This document shows positions 35,645 through 44,160 of a stretch of 64,000 nucleotides of DNA, piece by piece. Origin of the DNA: Streptomyces sp. RFCAC02 (GTDB taxonomy: Bacteria > Actinomycetota > Actinomycetes > Streptomycetales > Streptomycetaceae); NCBI RefSeq assembly GCF_004193175.1, contig NZ_SAUH01000001.1:248001-312000 (forward strand), read 5' to 3'. Made by a program: the position numbers and the translations under genes. Each line of letters begins with the position of its first letter. The first letter of the stretch is position 1. The notes under the pieces were generated by a model, which was not told the DNA's origin, did no database searches, and saw only the letters and a list, made by a program, of their open reading frames with translations.

Positions 35645-37752
35645 AGCCCTGGCGCACGACCGCCCGACTCGCGCTGCGCCTCGCCCGCGCACGGCATCCC
35701 CAGCAGCGGCTGCGCGTCATCCTGCTGGGCACGGTGGCCCTCGTGACGGCGATGACCGCCCTGTTCACGGCCGGTGTGCTACACGCGCTGACGGAGGAGA
35801 GCGGGCGTTTCGAGGACCGGACCGTTCGATTCGCCCCGCCGGGCGAGGACGTGGCTGTTCGGGTGGATCGCCGGGACGACACGTGGGGGCTCACCCAGTA
35901 CCCGGTGGTGTGGCTCGACCCCGTCGACACGGATGACCCGGCAGCCCTGCCTCCGGGGATGGTTTCGTGGCCCGAGCCCGGCGGCTGGGTCGTCTCACCC
36001 GGTCTTGCGGAGCTGGCCGAGGACCACCCGGACCTGGCGGAACGCTTCCCCGATCCGCACGTCCTCACCGGTGAGGGCGTGCTGCACCCCGGTGAGCTGC
36101 TGGCCTACCGCCGCATTCCCGCCGGCGGCTTCCTGGGCGAGTACGCGGTCGACGCGACGGGCTTCGGCGGCCCCGGCCCCACGATCGGCGACGACACCGA
36201 ACTGGATATCCCTGCGATGTCCCTGGCCCTGGCCGGCTTCGTCGGCCTGCCCCTGCTCCTGCTGGCCGCGGCCGGCACGGCCGTCTCGGCCCCCCTGCGC
36301 GCGCACCGGCTGGCCCTCCTGCACGCCTTGGGCGTCCCCACCCGACGGCGGCGCACCCTCGTGGTCCTGGAAGCCGCAGCGATCTTCCTCCCCGGCCTGG
36401 CCCTCGGCACCCTGGCCTGGCACCTGCTGGCGCCCCACATCACGCGCATCCCGGTGGTGGACCGCCCCATCACCGGCGGAGACCTCGTACCGCCCGTGTG
36501 GTCCACCACCGCGGTCATCGCCTTCCTCGCCATGGTCTTCGCCGCCCTCTCGGTGCTCACCGAACGCCGCCACCGGGACGACCGCCACGCCACCGCGCCC
36601 CGGCCCCGCGCCGGACGCCCCCGGCTGAGCGGACTGCGCGCCGGCCTGGCCCTCGCCGGTACGGCTCTCCTCGCCGCGGCCGCACTCCGCGACGGCAGAT
36701 GGGCAGCCACCGCCACCCTCGCCGGCGTCGTTCTGCTGGCAGCCGGAATTCCCCTTGCCCTCCCCCTGATAGCCCGTCGGGCCGGGGACCGCCTCGCCAA
36801 GAACCCAGCCTCTCCGGGCCGGGTCCTGGCCGGCCGGCGCCTCCAGTACGACCCCCGTTCCGCCGTCCGCCCGCTCTACGGCATCGCCGCCCTCCTCGTC
36901 ATCACACCGGTCATCGCCGCCTGGATCACGGCCGTCCGAGCCATCGACCCACCACCGCCGGCCGACCCCACCGTCCAAGCCTTCGAGTTGCGCGGTGCCC
37001 TCAGCCACACGGACTTCGACACCCTGCTGCACGACCTGCCGGACGCCACCGCCGCGCCCCTGACCGTCGAACCAGGTCCCGGAAACCGGACCGCCGCGCG
37101 CATCGGCGCCTCCTGCGCCGACCTCGACCGCCTCCTGGAACGCCCCGTGTGTACGAGCGACGGACTCGACACGGCCGCCGAACGGCGCCTCGGTCTGCTG
37201 GTCGCCGGAACAGCCGAGGTCTCCGTCACCCTCGTCCCACCAGACCTCACCGCTCTGACCGCCGATGACACCCTCCTGGTCCTCACACCCCGGCGCCCCG
37301 GGACCGAGTCCACGCTCCGCAGCGCCGCACTCGCCCAGCCCGGCGCCCTCACCGTCCTGTCCGAAGCCGACCACCAGCTCCAGGAATCGGACCTCGTGCC
37401 CTGGATCCTCGGCGGCATCACCCTCTTCAGCACCCTGGTGTTCCTCGTGCTGGCGACCGGGCTGATCGACCGCTCGGCGGACGGCAGACGCGGAGCCCGC
37501 CTGCTGACCTCACTCGGCCTCACCCGCCGCCGTATCCGCACCCTCAACGGACAGGAATTCCTCATCGGTTACGGAGTCGTGGCAGGGACCGGCATGACGG
37601 CAGGAATCGTGGCCTCCCTCGCCTGGACTCAGCTCGACCCCGCCATCACCTACCCCCTGGAAGTCCAACTCGTCACCACCACGATCACCGCAGCCCTCGC
37701 CGCCATCGGCCTCCTCGGCGTCCACCTCTCCGACCAGGAACCAGGAAGGTGA
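35641..37752 (+). CDS. FtsX-like ABC transporter permease
   Basis: This 703-residue membrane protein has one N-terminal helix (VILLGTVALVTAMTALFTAG) and a large extracytoplasmic domain. Two blocks of three helices follow, around residues 200-320 (LALAGFVGLPLLLLAAAGTA) and 590-700 (ILGGITLFSTLVFLVLATGL), in the FtsX/MacB pattern. A second periplasmic-type segment lies between. GTG at 35641 overlaps the ATPase stop. With the ATPase it would form an exporter. No dedicated regulator or precursor is adjacent. Its distance from the lanthipeptide genes (1.7 kb) leaves a link possible but unproven. Confidence 0.9.
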   Translation: MKPWRTTARLALRLARARHPQQRLRVILLGTVALVTAMTALFTAGVLHALTEESGRFEDRTVRFAPPGEDVAVRVDRRDDTWGLTQYPVVWLDPVDTDDPAALPPGMVSWPEPGGWVVSPGLAELAEDHPDLAERFPDPHVLTGEGVLHPGELLAYRRIPAGGFLGEYAVDATGFGGPGPTIGDDTELDIPAMSLALAGFVGLPLLLLAAAGTAVSAPLRAHRLALLHALGVPTRRRRTLVVLEAAAIFLPGLALGTLAWHLLAPHITRIPVVDRPITGGDLVPPVWSTTAVIAFLAMVFAALSVLTERRHRDDRHATAPRPRAGRPRLSGLRAGLALAGTALLAAAALRDGRWAATATLAGVVLLAAGIPLALPLIARRAGDRLAKNPASPGRVLAGRRLQYDPRSAVRPLYGIAALLVITPVIAAWITAVRAIDPPPPADPTVQAFELRGALSHTDFDTLLHDLPDATAAPLTVEPGPGNRTAARIGASCADLDRLLERPVCTSDGLDTAAERRLGLLVAGTAEVSVTLVPPDLTALTADDTLLVLTPRRPGTESTLRSAALAQPGALTVLSEADHQLQESDLVPWILGGITLFSTLVFLVLATGLIDRSADGRRGARLLTSLGLTRRRIRTLNGQEFLIGYGVVAGTGMTAGIVASLAWTQLDPAITYPLEVQLVTTTITAALAAIGLLGVHLSDQEPGR

Positions 37753-37905
37753 GATTGTCAGTCGGCCCCGAACGTCACCGGACCGGGACGCCAACATCAC
37801 CCTCGACGGCTGGCTCCCAAGAGCTCGCCACAAGCCGGTACTGCCGTGGCCTCACCGCTCTCTCGATGAACTCGGGCGATTCGTCTTCGTCAGCGGACCA
37901 CTGGT

Positions 37906-38595
37906 CTAACCCTCCACGGTGCGTCCCACGATCCGAAGGTGGCTCTCTGCGACCGACGGCAGCACGTGGCGGGGTACCGGTTCGGGTGTGGTCAGCGAGG
38001 TCGCGAAGACGGCCACCAGACCGTGAGGCGTGCCCGCCGTGAAGGAGGCACACCACAAGTAGGGAGTGTCAAAGGAAGGATCGGCCCATGCCTGCCAGCA
38101 CCTCTGTGGCTTGCGCGGATCCGAATCCCGGATGAGCGGCGGCTCCGGTTCGAGGGAAACAGTGGCGGTAAGACCAGGCGGCGAGGCGGCGTCCGGGTAG
38201 TCCGCGTCGCGCAACCATCCGTGCCGCGTGAGCGCGCCGAGCACTGCCTCAGAGTCTGCGTAGTCGTCGCGGCGATGCGGGTCGTCAAGTGCGGTCAGGA
38301 ACTCGATCAGTACCTCCGGCGGCACGCCTTCCGTGAAGGAAGCCGCCCACTCAGTCAAGGCGCTGTTCGGTCGGCGGCGAGTCGTTACATTCCAGGCCAC
38401 GGGCAACCCACCGAGCTCTATCGGATAGCCGGCCTTTACCCATTCCGCCGACTTGAGTCCGTCGGGGCTGAGGTACAGGAGGGTGGCGTGGGCGGTGGGC
38501 CACATGGTCCAGCCCTCGCCGGTCAAGTGTTCTCCCACCGTGGTGGCGAGTACCCCGTCGTCTCCGGCGAGGTAGCGGGGTGTCACCCAGTACAC
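37906..38595 (-). CDS. DUF317 domain protein
   Basis: The 229 residues start VYWVTPRYLAGDDGVLATTV and contain the repeated DUF317 pattern: LTGEGWTMWPTAHATLLYLS early, then WAASFTEGVPPEVLIEFLTA near 85 and CASFTAGTPHGLVAVFATSL near 185. DUF317 proteins are almost confined to Streptomyces, often on elements; function unknown. Start GTG at 38595. It is third in a minus-strand set with two smaller genes. Confidence 0.85.
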   Translation of the reverse strand: MYWVTPRYLAGDDGVLATTVGEHLTGEGWTMWPTAHATLLYLSPDGLKSAEWVKAGYPIELGGLPVAWNVTTRRRPNSALTEWAASFTEGVPPEVLIEFLTALDDPHRRDDYADSEAVLGALTRHGWLRDADYPDAASPPGLTATVSLEPEPPLIRDSDPRKPQRCWQAWADPSFDTPYLWCASFTAGTPHGLVAVFATSLTTPEPVPRHVLPSVAESHLRIVGRTVEG

Positions 38596-38703
38596 CGGGG
38601 TCGCGGGATGCTCGGGATGCGGGTCAGGAGTCGAGTGTGTGTCCAGGTCGTCTACAAGTGCTCACGACGGTGCGCCGGGGTGCGGTTGCGCCGGCGGGCT
38701 TCA

Positions 38704-38958
38704 TCAGCGCGGCGGTGCCGAAGTGGGCGGGTGCCACATCAGCTGTATTGCCACGTCAGGTGGGAGGTAGGTGTCCGAGTCGTCGTCGGGGTGCTGAGCG
38801 ATGAAGACGGTCGCACGACCGTGTTCGTCATGGCTCGCGACGAGTGCGCCGATGCGGTGGGCCATGGGGAAGAAGGGGTTCAGCGCCAGGCGTACCGGTG
38901 CGTCCGGGGGAAGGGGAGAGAGCTGGGCGGTGAGGTCGCCCACGGTCGTCTCAGTCAC
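38704..38958 (-). CDS. 84-residue hypothetical protein between DUF317 genes
   Basis: The product reads VTETTVGDLTAQLSPLPPDA, then VRLALNPFFPMAHRIGALVA and a C-terminal LPPDVAIQLMWHPPTS. GTG at 38958 overlaps the stop of the upstream DUF317-like gene (GTGA). The beta-rich pattern resembles the small partners of DUF317 genes. No function known. Confidence 0.65.
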   Translation of the reverse strand: MTETTVGDLTAQLSPLPPDAPVRLALNPFFPMAHRIGALVASHDEHGRATVFIAQHPDDDSDTYLPPDVAIQLMWHPPTSAPPR

Positions 38959-39356
38959 TGCGGTTGCCCTTCTCGAGGGCGGGAAGTGTTCAGGGCGGCG
39001 GCGACCGCGGCGGCGACGATCTCGGCAGGGGTGGAGGGTGCGAACGTGGCCTTCCATCCGGGCTGGGAAGCGGTGCCGGTCACCGCGAGCACCCAGCCTT
39101 CGCCACCGCCGCAGCGGCCGGCCGGGAACCAGCCGAGGTAGCACCTGCCGTACCGGCTGCTGATGTGCGTGTCCGCCCGGTCATCGACAACGAGCGCGAA
39201 GTCCTCGGAGGTGAACTGGTCGGTGACGAGCGCCGGGTCGCCGGGGTCGATGCTCCAGTGTCTCCGGCCCAGAGTGTCGACTTTCGTGGTGGTTCCTGAC
39301 GACAAGTGCGGTGCCTCTCCTTCTTGGCTTTCGTGCAGGAAGGTCGAGGTTGACAT
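38955..39356 (-). CDS. Short DUF317-like protein
   Basis: This protein of 133 residues has the C-terminal DUF317-like segment: WSIDPGDPALVTDQFTSEDF, RYGRCYLGWFPAGRCGG and WKATFAPSTPAEIVAAAVAA. ATG at 39356 has GGAG 3-7 bases upstream. It starts the set 39356-37906. A terminator at 39458-39497 isolates it from the gene upstream. Confidence 0.7.
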   Translation of the reverse strand: MSTSTFLHESQEGEAPHLSSGTTTKVDTLGRRHWSIDPGDPALVTDQFTSEDFALVVDDRADTHISSRYGRCYLGWFPAGRCGGGEGWVLAVTGTASQPGWKATFAPSTPAEIVAAAVAAALNTSRPREGQPQ

Positions 39357-39457
39357 GTACTCCGGCTGTCTGCCAGGTCGTTTCCGTCTGCCGGAAGCGA
39401 ACTGCCCCTGAGCGCGTGCGCGCCGGGCCTCGGCAACCCGGTTGTGAACATGGAAAT

Positions 39458-39497
39458 GGGCGTGGTCGGCAGAATGGCGATTCTGCCGGCCACGCCC
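39458..39497 (-). terminator. Long perfect-stem terminator
   Basis: Arms GGGCGTGG (39458-39465) and CCACGCCC (39490-39497) enclose a second stem GGCAGAAT/ATTCTGCC (39468-39475 and 39480-39487) with a 4-base loop. TTT follows on the plus strand. It lies between the minus-strand gene ending at 39518 and the DUF317-like start at 39356, so it should end the former transcript. Confidence 0.75.
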
Positions 39498-39517
39498 TTT
39501 ACAGACGCTTGTTCCCC

Positions 39518-39772
39518 TCAGCGCTTGGACGCTGTGGAGGGTGGGTGAGGAGCTGTGGCGGTGCTCCAGCGGGTGATGCTGGGCTGCGGAGCTGCACGGG
39601 TGGACCGTGCGACATCCAGGGGCGTTGGAGTCGGCCGTACCGGGGTCAGCTGTGCGACGGCCTTCAGTGGGCGGGCGAGGAATTCCTTCCAACGCAGGAG
39701 GGTGTCGACGGTCATGGAATTCCCCACCTGAAGTGGGTTGGGCATCAGATAATTCCCCACCCTCACGGTCAC
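39518..39772 (-). CDS. Hypothetical protein upstream of the DUF317 genes
   Basis: The frame encodes up to 84 residues; an internal ATG gives MTVDTLLRWKEFLARPLKAV, then a Pro/Thr-rich tail. Both candidate starts are preceded by the same GGTGGGGAATT phrase, about 30 bases apart. No family recognised. The terminator just beyond the stop supports transcription on this strand. Confidence 0.45.
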   Translation of the reverse strand: MTVRVGNYLMPNPLQVGNSMTVDTLLRWKEFLARPLKAVAQLTPVRPTPTPLDVARSTRAAPQPSITRWSTATAPHPPSTASKR

Positions 39773-39842
39773 GTTTCCCCAGGGGGATGACGGTCGCGCC
39801 GGGCGACGTATCGGCCTCCGCTGTCAGCCGCCGGCTGGCTTC

Positions 39843-40412
39843 TTAAGGGCAGGGCATGCCCATGTAGAGGGCTTGTTCGCCCGATGAGGGTGTGCCGTCG
39901 TAGAGCGTCGTGTCCAGGCCGCAGAAGGTGAATCCCATTCGGTGGTAGGCGTGGATCGCCGGGGCGTTGATGTTGGTGACTTCCAGCCAGATGTGCCCGG
40001 CACCAGACTCACGGGCGAACTTGACGGCGTGGCCGATCAGGGCGCGGCCGACGCCTTGGCCCCGATGTGCCGGAGCGATTTCGATGTCCTCGATGGCCAG
40101 CCGTCGGTTCCACGAAGCGTAGGAGACAGTGGCGAAGCCTGCCAGACTGCCGTCGGTGTCGACGGCGACGAAGGTGCGGCTGTTCGGATCCCCCTCGGCC
40201 ACGGGCGAATCGGCGTCGTCGGTGTTCTCGGCTGGGAAGACCTTGTGGATGGGCGGGTCCACCGGGATTTCCTGGAGGGCGAACCCATTCTCGGTGATGG
40301 CCACCTGGAAGACGGTGTGGGTGGTGAAGGATCCGTCGAGTGCCTTGATGGCCTCGGTGTCTTCAGGCCGGGCAGTGCGGAACTCGTAGTCCATGTCGTC
40401 AACAGTCGTCAT
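39843..40412 (-). CDS. GNAT acetyltransferase, streptothricin acetyltransferase-like
   Basis: The 189 residues fit the streptothricin acetyltransferase subgroup: YEFRTARPEDTEAIKALDGS at the N terminus, IEDIEIAPAHRGQGVGRALI (acetyl-CoA-binding Q/RxxGxG/A) near residue 115, LEVTNINAPAIHAYHRMGF, and the C-terminal LYDGTPSSGEQALYMGMPCP. Family members N-acetylate the beta-lysine of streptothricin and confer resistance; real substrate range here is unknown. ATG at 40412 chosen; ATG at 40394 is also possible. Its far end meets an IS-damaged region. Confidence 0.8.
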   Translation of the reverse strand: MTTVDDMDYEFRTARPEDTEAIKALDGSFTTHTVFQVAITENGFALQEIPVDPPIHKVFPAENTDDADSPVAEGDPNSRTFVAVDTDGSLAGFATVSYASWNRRLAIEDIEIAPAHRGQGVGRALIGHAVKFARESGAGHIWLEVTNINAPAIHAYHRMGFTFCGLDTTLYDGTPSSGEQALYMGMPCP

Positions 40413-40425
40413 GGTATGAAAGCTT

Positions 40426-40824
40426 ATGACCGGTCCGATCGGCATGGATCGAGTTCTGGACGGCTTGCAACCCGGACTGCCGGGCAGGCCGCGGCGACCA
40501 GCACACGGCGAACTCGTCAAGACCCACGCGGCGGCCCAGATCCGTGACCTGGGCGCCCTGCGTTGGCTGCACGCCGGCGAGTCCGTGATTCTGTTCGGCC
40601 CGGTCGGGGTGGGGAAGACGCATATCGCCCAGGCCCTCGGGCATCTGGCCGTCCGTCAAGGCGCCCAGGTCCGGTTCGCCAAGACCAGCCGCATCCTGGC
40701 GGACCTCGCAGGCGGCCACGCGGACCGCACCTGGGAGAAACGGATCCGCGAACTGGTACGTCCCGACGTCCTCATCCTCGACGACTTCGCCATGCGCCAG
40801 CTCAACGCAACCCAGGCCGACGAC
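40426..40824 (+). pseudogene. IstB-like ATPase fragment truncated by an IS3-family element
   Basis: The recognisable part, from about 40530, has Walker A FGPVGVGKTHIAQALG and Walker B VLILDDFAMRQL, then LNATQADD. At that point the frame hits a TGA formed by the end of the neighbouring IS (40825). The usual N-terminal IstB domain is also missing or replaced. It is a both-ends-damaged remnant of an IS21-type transposition helper; no istA remains nearby. Confidence 0.75.
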
Positions 40825-40896
40825 TGAGCTGCTCTGAATTTGGTGGAGTCCCTGATGCCAGGGTTACGACCCTGGCGAAGGAGATTCACCAGCACC

Positions 40897-41208
40897 ATGC
40901 CAGCACCCCGTAAATACCCCGATGAGCTCCGTGAGCGCGCGATCCGTGAGGTCCGCGCCACCGGCCGCCCCATCGCGCACGTCGCAAAGGATCTAGGCAT
41001 CCACAAGGAGGCCCTGCGCGGCTGGGTCCGCCAGGCGGAGGCCGACCGCGGCGAGCGCGCCGACCGGCTGACCACCGCCGAGCAGGACGAGCTCAAACAA
41101 CTCCACAAAGAGGTAGCCGAGTTGAGGCGGGCGAACGAGATCCTGAAAGCCGCCTCGGTGTTTTTTGCCCAGGAGATCGACCGTCCCCGGACGAGGCCGA
41201 GCAGGTGA
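40897..41208 (+). CDS. IS3-family transposase OrfA
   Basis: The 103-residue HTH protein (MPAPRKYPDELRERAIREVR, then RPIAHVAKDLGIHKEALRGW) has a leucine-zipper-like helix (LKQLHKEVAELRRANEILKA) and ends near FFAQEIDRP. Its TGA overlaps the GTG of orfB. A TTTTTTG run at about 41160 lies in the overlap region and is a candidate for the -1 frameshift that makes the OrfAB fusion in this family. Confidence 0.92.
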   Translation: MPAPRKYPDELRERAIREVRATGRPIAHVAKDLGIHKEALRGWVRQAEADRGERADRLTTAEQDELKQLHKEVAELRRANEILKAASVFFAQEIDRPRTRPSR

Positions 41209-42089
41209 TAGACCACCTGCGTGACAGAGGTCTCGGGGTCGATCCCGTCTGCCGGGTGCTCCAGCTGTCGCCGTCGGCGTACTTCGCTCGCAAGAAGCGG
41301 CCGAAGTCGGCTCGCCGGCTCCGCGACGAGCAGATGATGTCGCTGATCGAGCAGGTCCACGCGGACTCGAGCGGCACCTATGGCGCCCGCCGGATCACCC
41401 GTGTCCTTCAGCGCAAGGGCCACGAGGTGGCCCGCTGCACCGTCGAGCGGCTGATGGCCGAGCTCGGTATCGAGGGCGTCATCCGTGGCCGGCGGCGGCG
41501 TACCGCCATCCCCGAGCCGTCGGCACCCCGCCCGCCGGACCTGGTCGACCGCGACTTCACCGCCTTGCGGCCCGACCAGCTCTGGGTGGCGGACATGACG
41601 TATGTCCGCACCTGGCCCGGCTGGGCATACGTGGCATTCGTCCTGGACGTGTACTCACGGATGATCGTCGGCTGGCAGGTCGCGAACCACATGCGGACCG
41701 AACTCCCTTTGGACGCAATGGAGATGGCGCTGTGGAGACGGAGAATCAAGAAGGACTCCGGCCTCATTCATCACAGCGACCGCGGGTCACAATACGTATC
41801 AATTCGGTACACCGACCGGCTGTCCGACATCGGCGCCTCAGCGTCGGTCGGCTCGGTCGCGGACTCATATGACAACGCGATGGCCGAGGCCCTGAACGGC
41901 ACCTTCAAGGCCGAGCTCATCGAGATGCAAGGCCCCTGGAAGGACGTCGACCAGGTAGAGCGGGCGATCCTCCAGTGGATCACGTGGTACAACGAAGAAC
42001 GCCTCCACTCCGCACTCGACTACGTACCGCCCGCCGAATACGAGCAAGCCTTCTGGCAGAGCCAGGAACAAGTCCAACAGTCCGCCTGA
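41205..42089 (+). CDS. IS3-family transposase OrfB (DDE integrase)
   Basis: The 294-residue catalytic protein has an N-terminal HTH (GTYGARRITRVLQRKGHEVA) and the DDE core: QLWVADMTYVRTWPG (first Asp near residue 130), FVLDVYSRMIVGWQVANHM, IHHSDRGSQYVSI (second Asp near 192) and NAMAEALNGTFKAELIE (catalytic Glu near 235). The final YNEERLHSALDYVPPAEYE is typical. It appears intact. Confidence 0.95.
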   Translation: MIDHLRDRGLGVDPVCRVLQLSPSAYFARKKRPKSARRLRDEQMMSLIEQVHADSSGTYGARRITRVLQRKGHEVARCTVERLMAELGIEGVIRGRRRRTAIPEPSAPRPPDLVDRDFTALRPDQLWVADMTYVRTWPGWAYVAFVLDVYSRMIVGWQVANHMRTELPLDAMEMALWRRRIKKDSGLIHHSDRGSQYVSIRYTDRLSDIGASASVGSVADSYDNAMAEALNGTFKAELIEMQGPWKDVDQVERAILQWITWYNEERLHSALDYVPPAEYEQAFWQSQEQVQQSA

Positions 42090-42127
42090 ACCATCAAGAT
42101 CGGACTCTACAAAACTCGGGGCAGCTC

Positions 42128-42673
42128 GAGGAGTACCGCGGCCACCTCCAGGGGGTGCTGTACTCAAGCCTCCATTCAACCTCCCGGGCCGACACGTTCC
42201 TCTGCAGCCTGTGCCCGGAACCTCGCCGCGCCGCCGGCTGGGACCATTGCCACGATCACGGCTTCATTCGAGGGCCGGTGTGCGCGGTATGCAACACCGA
42301 CGAAGGGCACAGCATCCGCTTCCTCTGCCGGGAAGGAGCTCTCGCGCACCTGCTGCGGTGCCGTGGCTGCCGCGAGGGCAGTGTCCTACCGAAGCGGTAT
42401 CGTCAGCAGGCCATCGCCGCTCAACTGCGGGCGACCGAGCGTCATGATGGCTGTGAGTGCGCTCCGTTGGTCATGTTCCTCGACCTGCTGCCCGACGGGG
42501 GGATGCGGTGTGCGTTCGAGTGCCCCGGTCACCCGGAGACGCCGAGGTGGGAGCACACGATGCCCGCGAGCGAGGCTACCGACGTGTTGACCGCCTACGT
42601 CGAACAGGCAAAGGCCAACCCGGGGGCCCGCGGAACGAGCTGCCTTAGGTCTTCCTTCATCAGTCGAGCGTGA
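42128..42673 (+). pseudogene. Endonuclease VII-like HNH gene, 5'-truncated by IS3
   Basis: The frame enters directly from the IS right end. It contains FLCSLCPEPRRAAGWDHCHD, then IRGPVCAVCNTDEGH, the Cys/His pattern of recombination endonuclease VII (CxxC...DHCH...CxxCN). The following 120 residues include another Cys-rich part (LLRCRGCREGSV). A GTG at 42155 after GGGGG could start a shortened protein with the motif intact, so residual activity is possible. Confidence 0.65.
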
Positions 42674-42689
42674 CCGCGTGGGCGTTCCC

Positions 42690-42854
42690 TCAACCGTCGC
42701 CCCAGTTGAACGCCATTCCCCGGTCGGAGAATTCGACTCTCGCCATGCTGGGAGGGAGATCGAATCGCCATCTCAGCCAGCCGTCCATCGCCAGAGCGGC
42801 GGCTTCCGATCGATAGTCCGCCGGCGGGTAGGACAGCTCGTGCACCTCGACTAG
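42690..42854 (-). pseudogene. C-terminal fragment of a hypothetical gene cut by IS5
   Basis: Reading leftward from the IS end: LVEVHELSYPPADYRSEAAA, then MDGWLRWRFDLPPSMARVEF and FSDRGMAFNWGDG, stop. It is clearly protein-like but lacks its N terminus. The matching 5' part should lie beyond the IS at 43749-43974 (see there). Confidence 0.55.
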
Positions 42855-43744
42855 GGGTTGTCTTCAAATGTCAGGCCCACATCAGGAGCGAGGCGAGGGT
42901 GACGGCTGCTTGGTAGGACTCGATGGTCTTGTCGTAGCGGGTGGCGATGCCTCGCCATTGCTTCAAGCGGTTGAAACAGCGTTCGACTTCGTTGCGCTGC
43001 TTGTAGAGCCGTTTGTCGAAGGCCGGCGGTCGTCCGCCGCGGCTGCCGCGCCGGAGCCGGTTGCGGATCTGGTCGGCCCGTTCCGGGATGGTGTGGCCGA
43101 TGCTCCGCTGCCTGAGCCAGTCGCGGATGGCCCTGGAGGTGTAGCCCTTGTCGCCCAGGATGTGGTCGGGCCGGTTCCGTGGCCGTCCGGGGCCGAGGCG
43201 AGGCACCCGTATCGCCTCCATCACGGTCGTGAACTGGGTGCAGTCGTTGGTGTTCCCGCCAGTGACGGTGAAGGCGAGCGGACGCCCCACAGCATCGCAC
43301 GCCAGGTGGATCTTGCTGGTCAGGCCACCTCTGGAGCGTCCGAGCGCGGGGTCGCGGAGCCCCCTTTTCGCGCCCCGGCGGCGTGCTGGTGGGCACGGAC
43401 GACGGTGGAGTCGACCGACACGAGCCAGTCGATGTCCCCGGCTGCATCCGCCCGGGCCTGGGCGGCTCGGAGCATCCGCTCGAACGTGCCGTCCAGTGCC
43501 CACCGGCGGAACCGGGTGTGCAATGTGGCCCACGGACCGTACCGCTCGGGCACGTCACGCCAAGCGGTCCCGGTGCGGAACTTCCACACGATCCCGTTGA
43601 GCACCGTACGGTCGTCCGACCGCTTCCTACCCCGCACCGACACGGGCAACAGCGGCCGGACGAACTCCCACTCGGCATCCGACAGTTCATGGCGACGTAT
43701 CACCCAACCATGATCCACCATGCAAGATCTTTTGAAGACACCGC
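42855..43744 (-). mobile_element. IS5-family insertion sequence with CTAG target duplication
   Basis: An 890-base element bounded by related ends: GGGTTGTCTTCAAA on the left and, reversed, GCGGTGTCTTCAAA on the right (12 of 14 match). CTAG is present on both sides (42851-42854 and 43745-43748), a typical small IS5 target duplication. It contains one transposase split into two frames. Confidence 0.88.
42871..43721 (-). CDS. IS5-family transposase, two frames joined by -1 frameshift
   Basis: The first frame (43721-43320) begins MVDHGWVIRRHELSDAEWEF and carries the N-terminal domain and the first catalytic Asp (DWLVSVDSTVVRAHQ). The second frame, ending at 42871, carries RSRGGLTSKIHLACDAVGRP, the second Asp in ILGDKGYTSRA and the Glu in YKQRNEVERCFNRLKQWRG. 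The switch occurs at AAAAGGGGG near 43368-43376, the kind of run used for programmed -1 slippage in this family. So it is probably a functional gene, not a broken one. Confidence 0.88.
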
Positions 43745-43748
43745 CTAG

Positions 43749-43974
43749 GACACCCGAGGGGCACCGCTGCATCAACGCCGCCCCGGAGAGTACACCTGCT
43801 CCGAGCCAGGCCGCGCCAGTATGTGCCGTCCGCCACAACCAGCCACACAGACCGGTAGACCCGGACACCGCGGTCGATAGGGGCGGGAGGCAGATGCGCC
43901 TCGGCGCACAGATCGACGGCCAGGCATCCCCTGCCGCCTGGCGTCCGAGATCGGTAGCGGTATGTCCCAGCCAT
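43749..43974 (-). pseudogene. 5' part of the gene interrupted by IS5
   Basis: ATG at 43974 opens MAGTYRYRSRTPGGRGCLAV, then VRVYRSVWLVVADGTYWRGL, running into the IS end. Its codon use looks coding. Joined across one CTAG it is one base out of phase with the C-terminal piece at 42690-42854. Either a small indel has accumulated or the two belong to different genes. No family recognised. Confidence 0.4.
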
Positions 43975-44062
43975 GACTTCCGGTCCCCACAGAGAATGAA
44001 GCATGTACGGACGAGCCAATCCTCCCCGGCTGGGACGCCGACAGAACAAGCCCGAGGCAAGC

Positions 44063-44083
44063 AAGCCCCGGGACGTTGGGCTT
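44063..44083 (+). terminator. Small stem-loop, possible terminator
   Basis: AAGCCC (44063-44068) pairs with GGGCTT (44078-44083) around a 9-base loop and is followed by CTTTG. It lies in the gap before the gene at 44161; weak evidence only. Confidence 0.3.
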
Positions 44084-44160
44084 CTTTGACGTTGGGCCCT
44101 GGGCGGCTGAAACAATCGCCCAGGAGAATCCGAAGGCATCGGACCGACTACCGTCGGCGC

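Larger units (their letters stand above)
40826..42127 (+). mobile_element. IS3-family insertion sequence (complete)
   Basis: About 1.3 kb with imperfect terminal inverted repeats, left 40826-40851 and right 42102-42127, matching at 21 of 26 positions (both start GAGCTGC and end GAGTCC toward the inside). It encodes OrfA and OrfB. The flanks show no convincing target duplication, and the genes on each side (istB fragment, endonuclease VII-like fragment) are both cut at the IS ends. That suggests a deletion or recombination event rather than a simple insertion. A degenerate relative is at 8334-8620. Confidence 0.88.

Noticed and set aside
40827..42126. AGCT on both sides of the IS3 element as a 4-bp target duplication.
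   Set aside because: GAGCTG is also present at the left end of the degenerate copy at 8334, so it belongs to the terminal repeat rather than to the target.
42871..43721. The split IS5 transposase as another broken gene.
   Set aside because: The break is at an A4G5 slippery run where this IS family commonly uses programmed -1 frameshifting, so it is probably functional.
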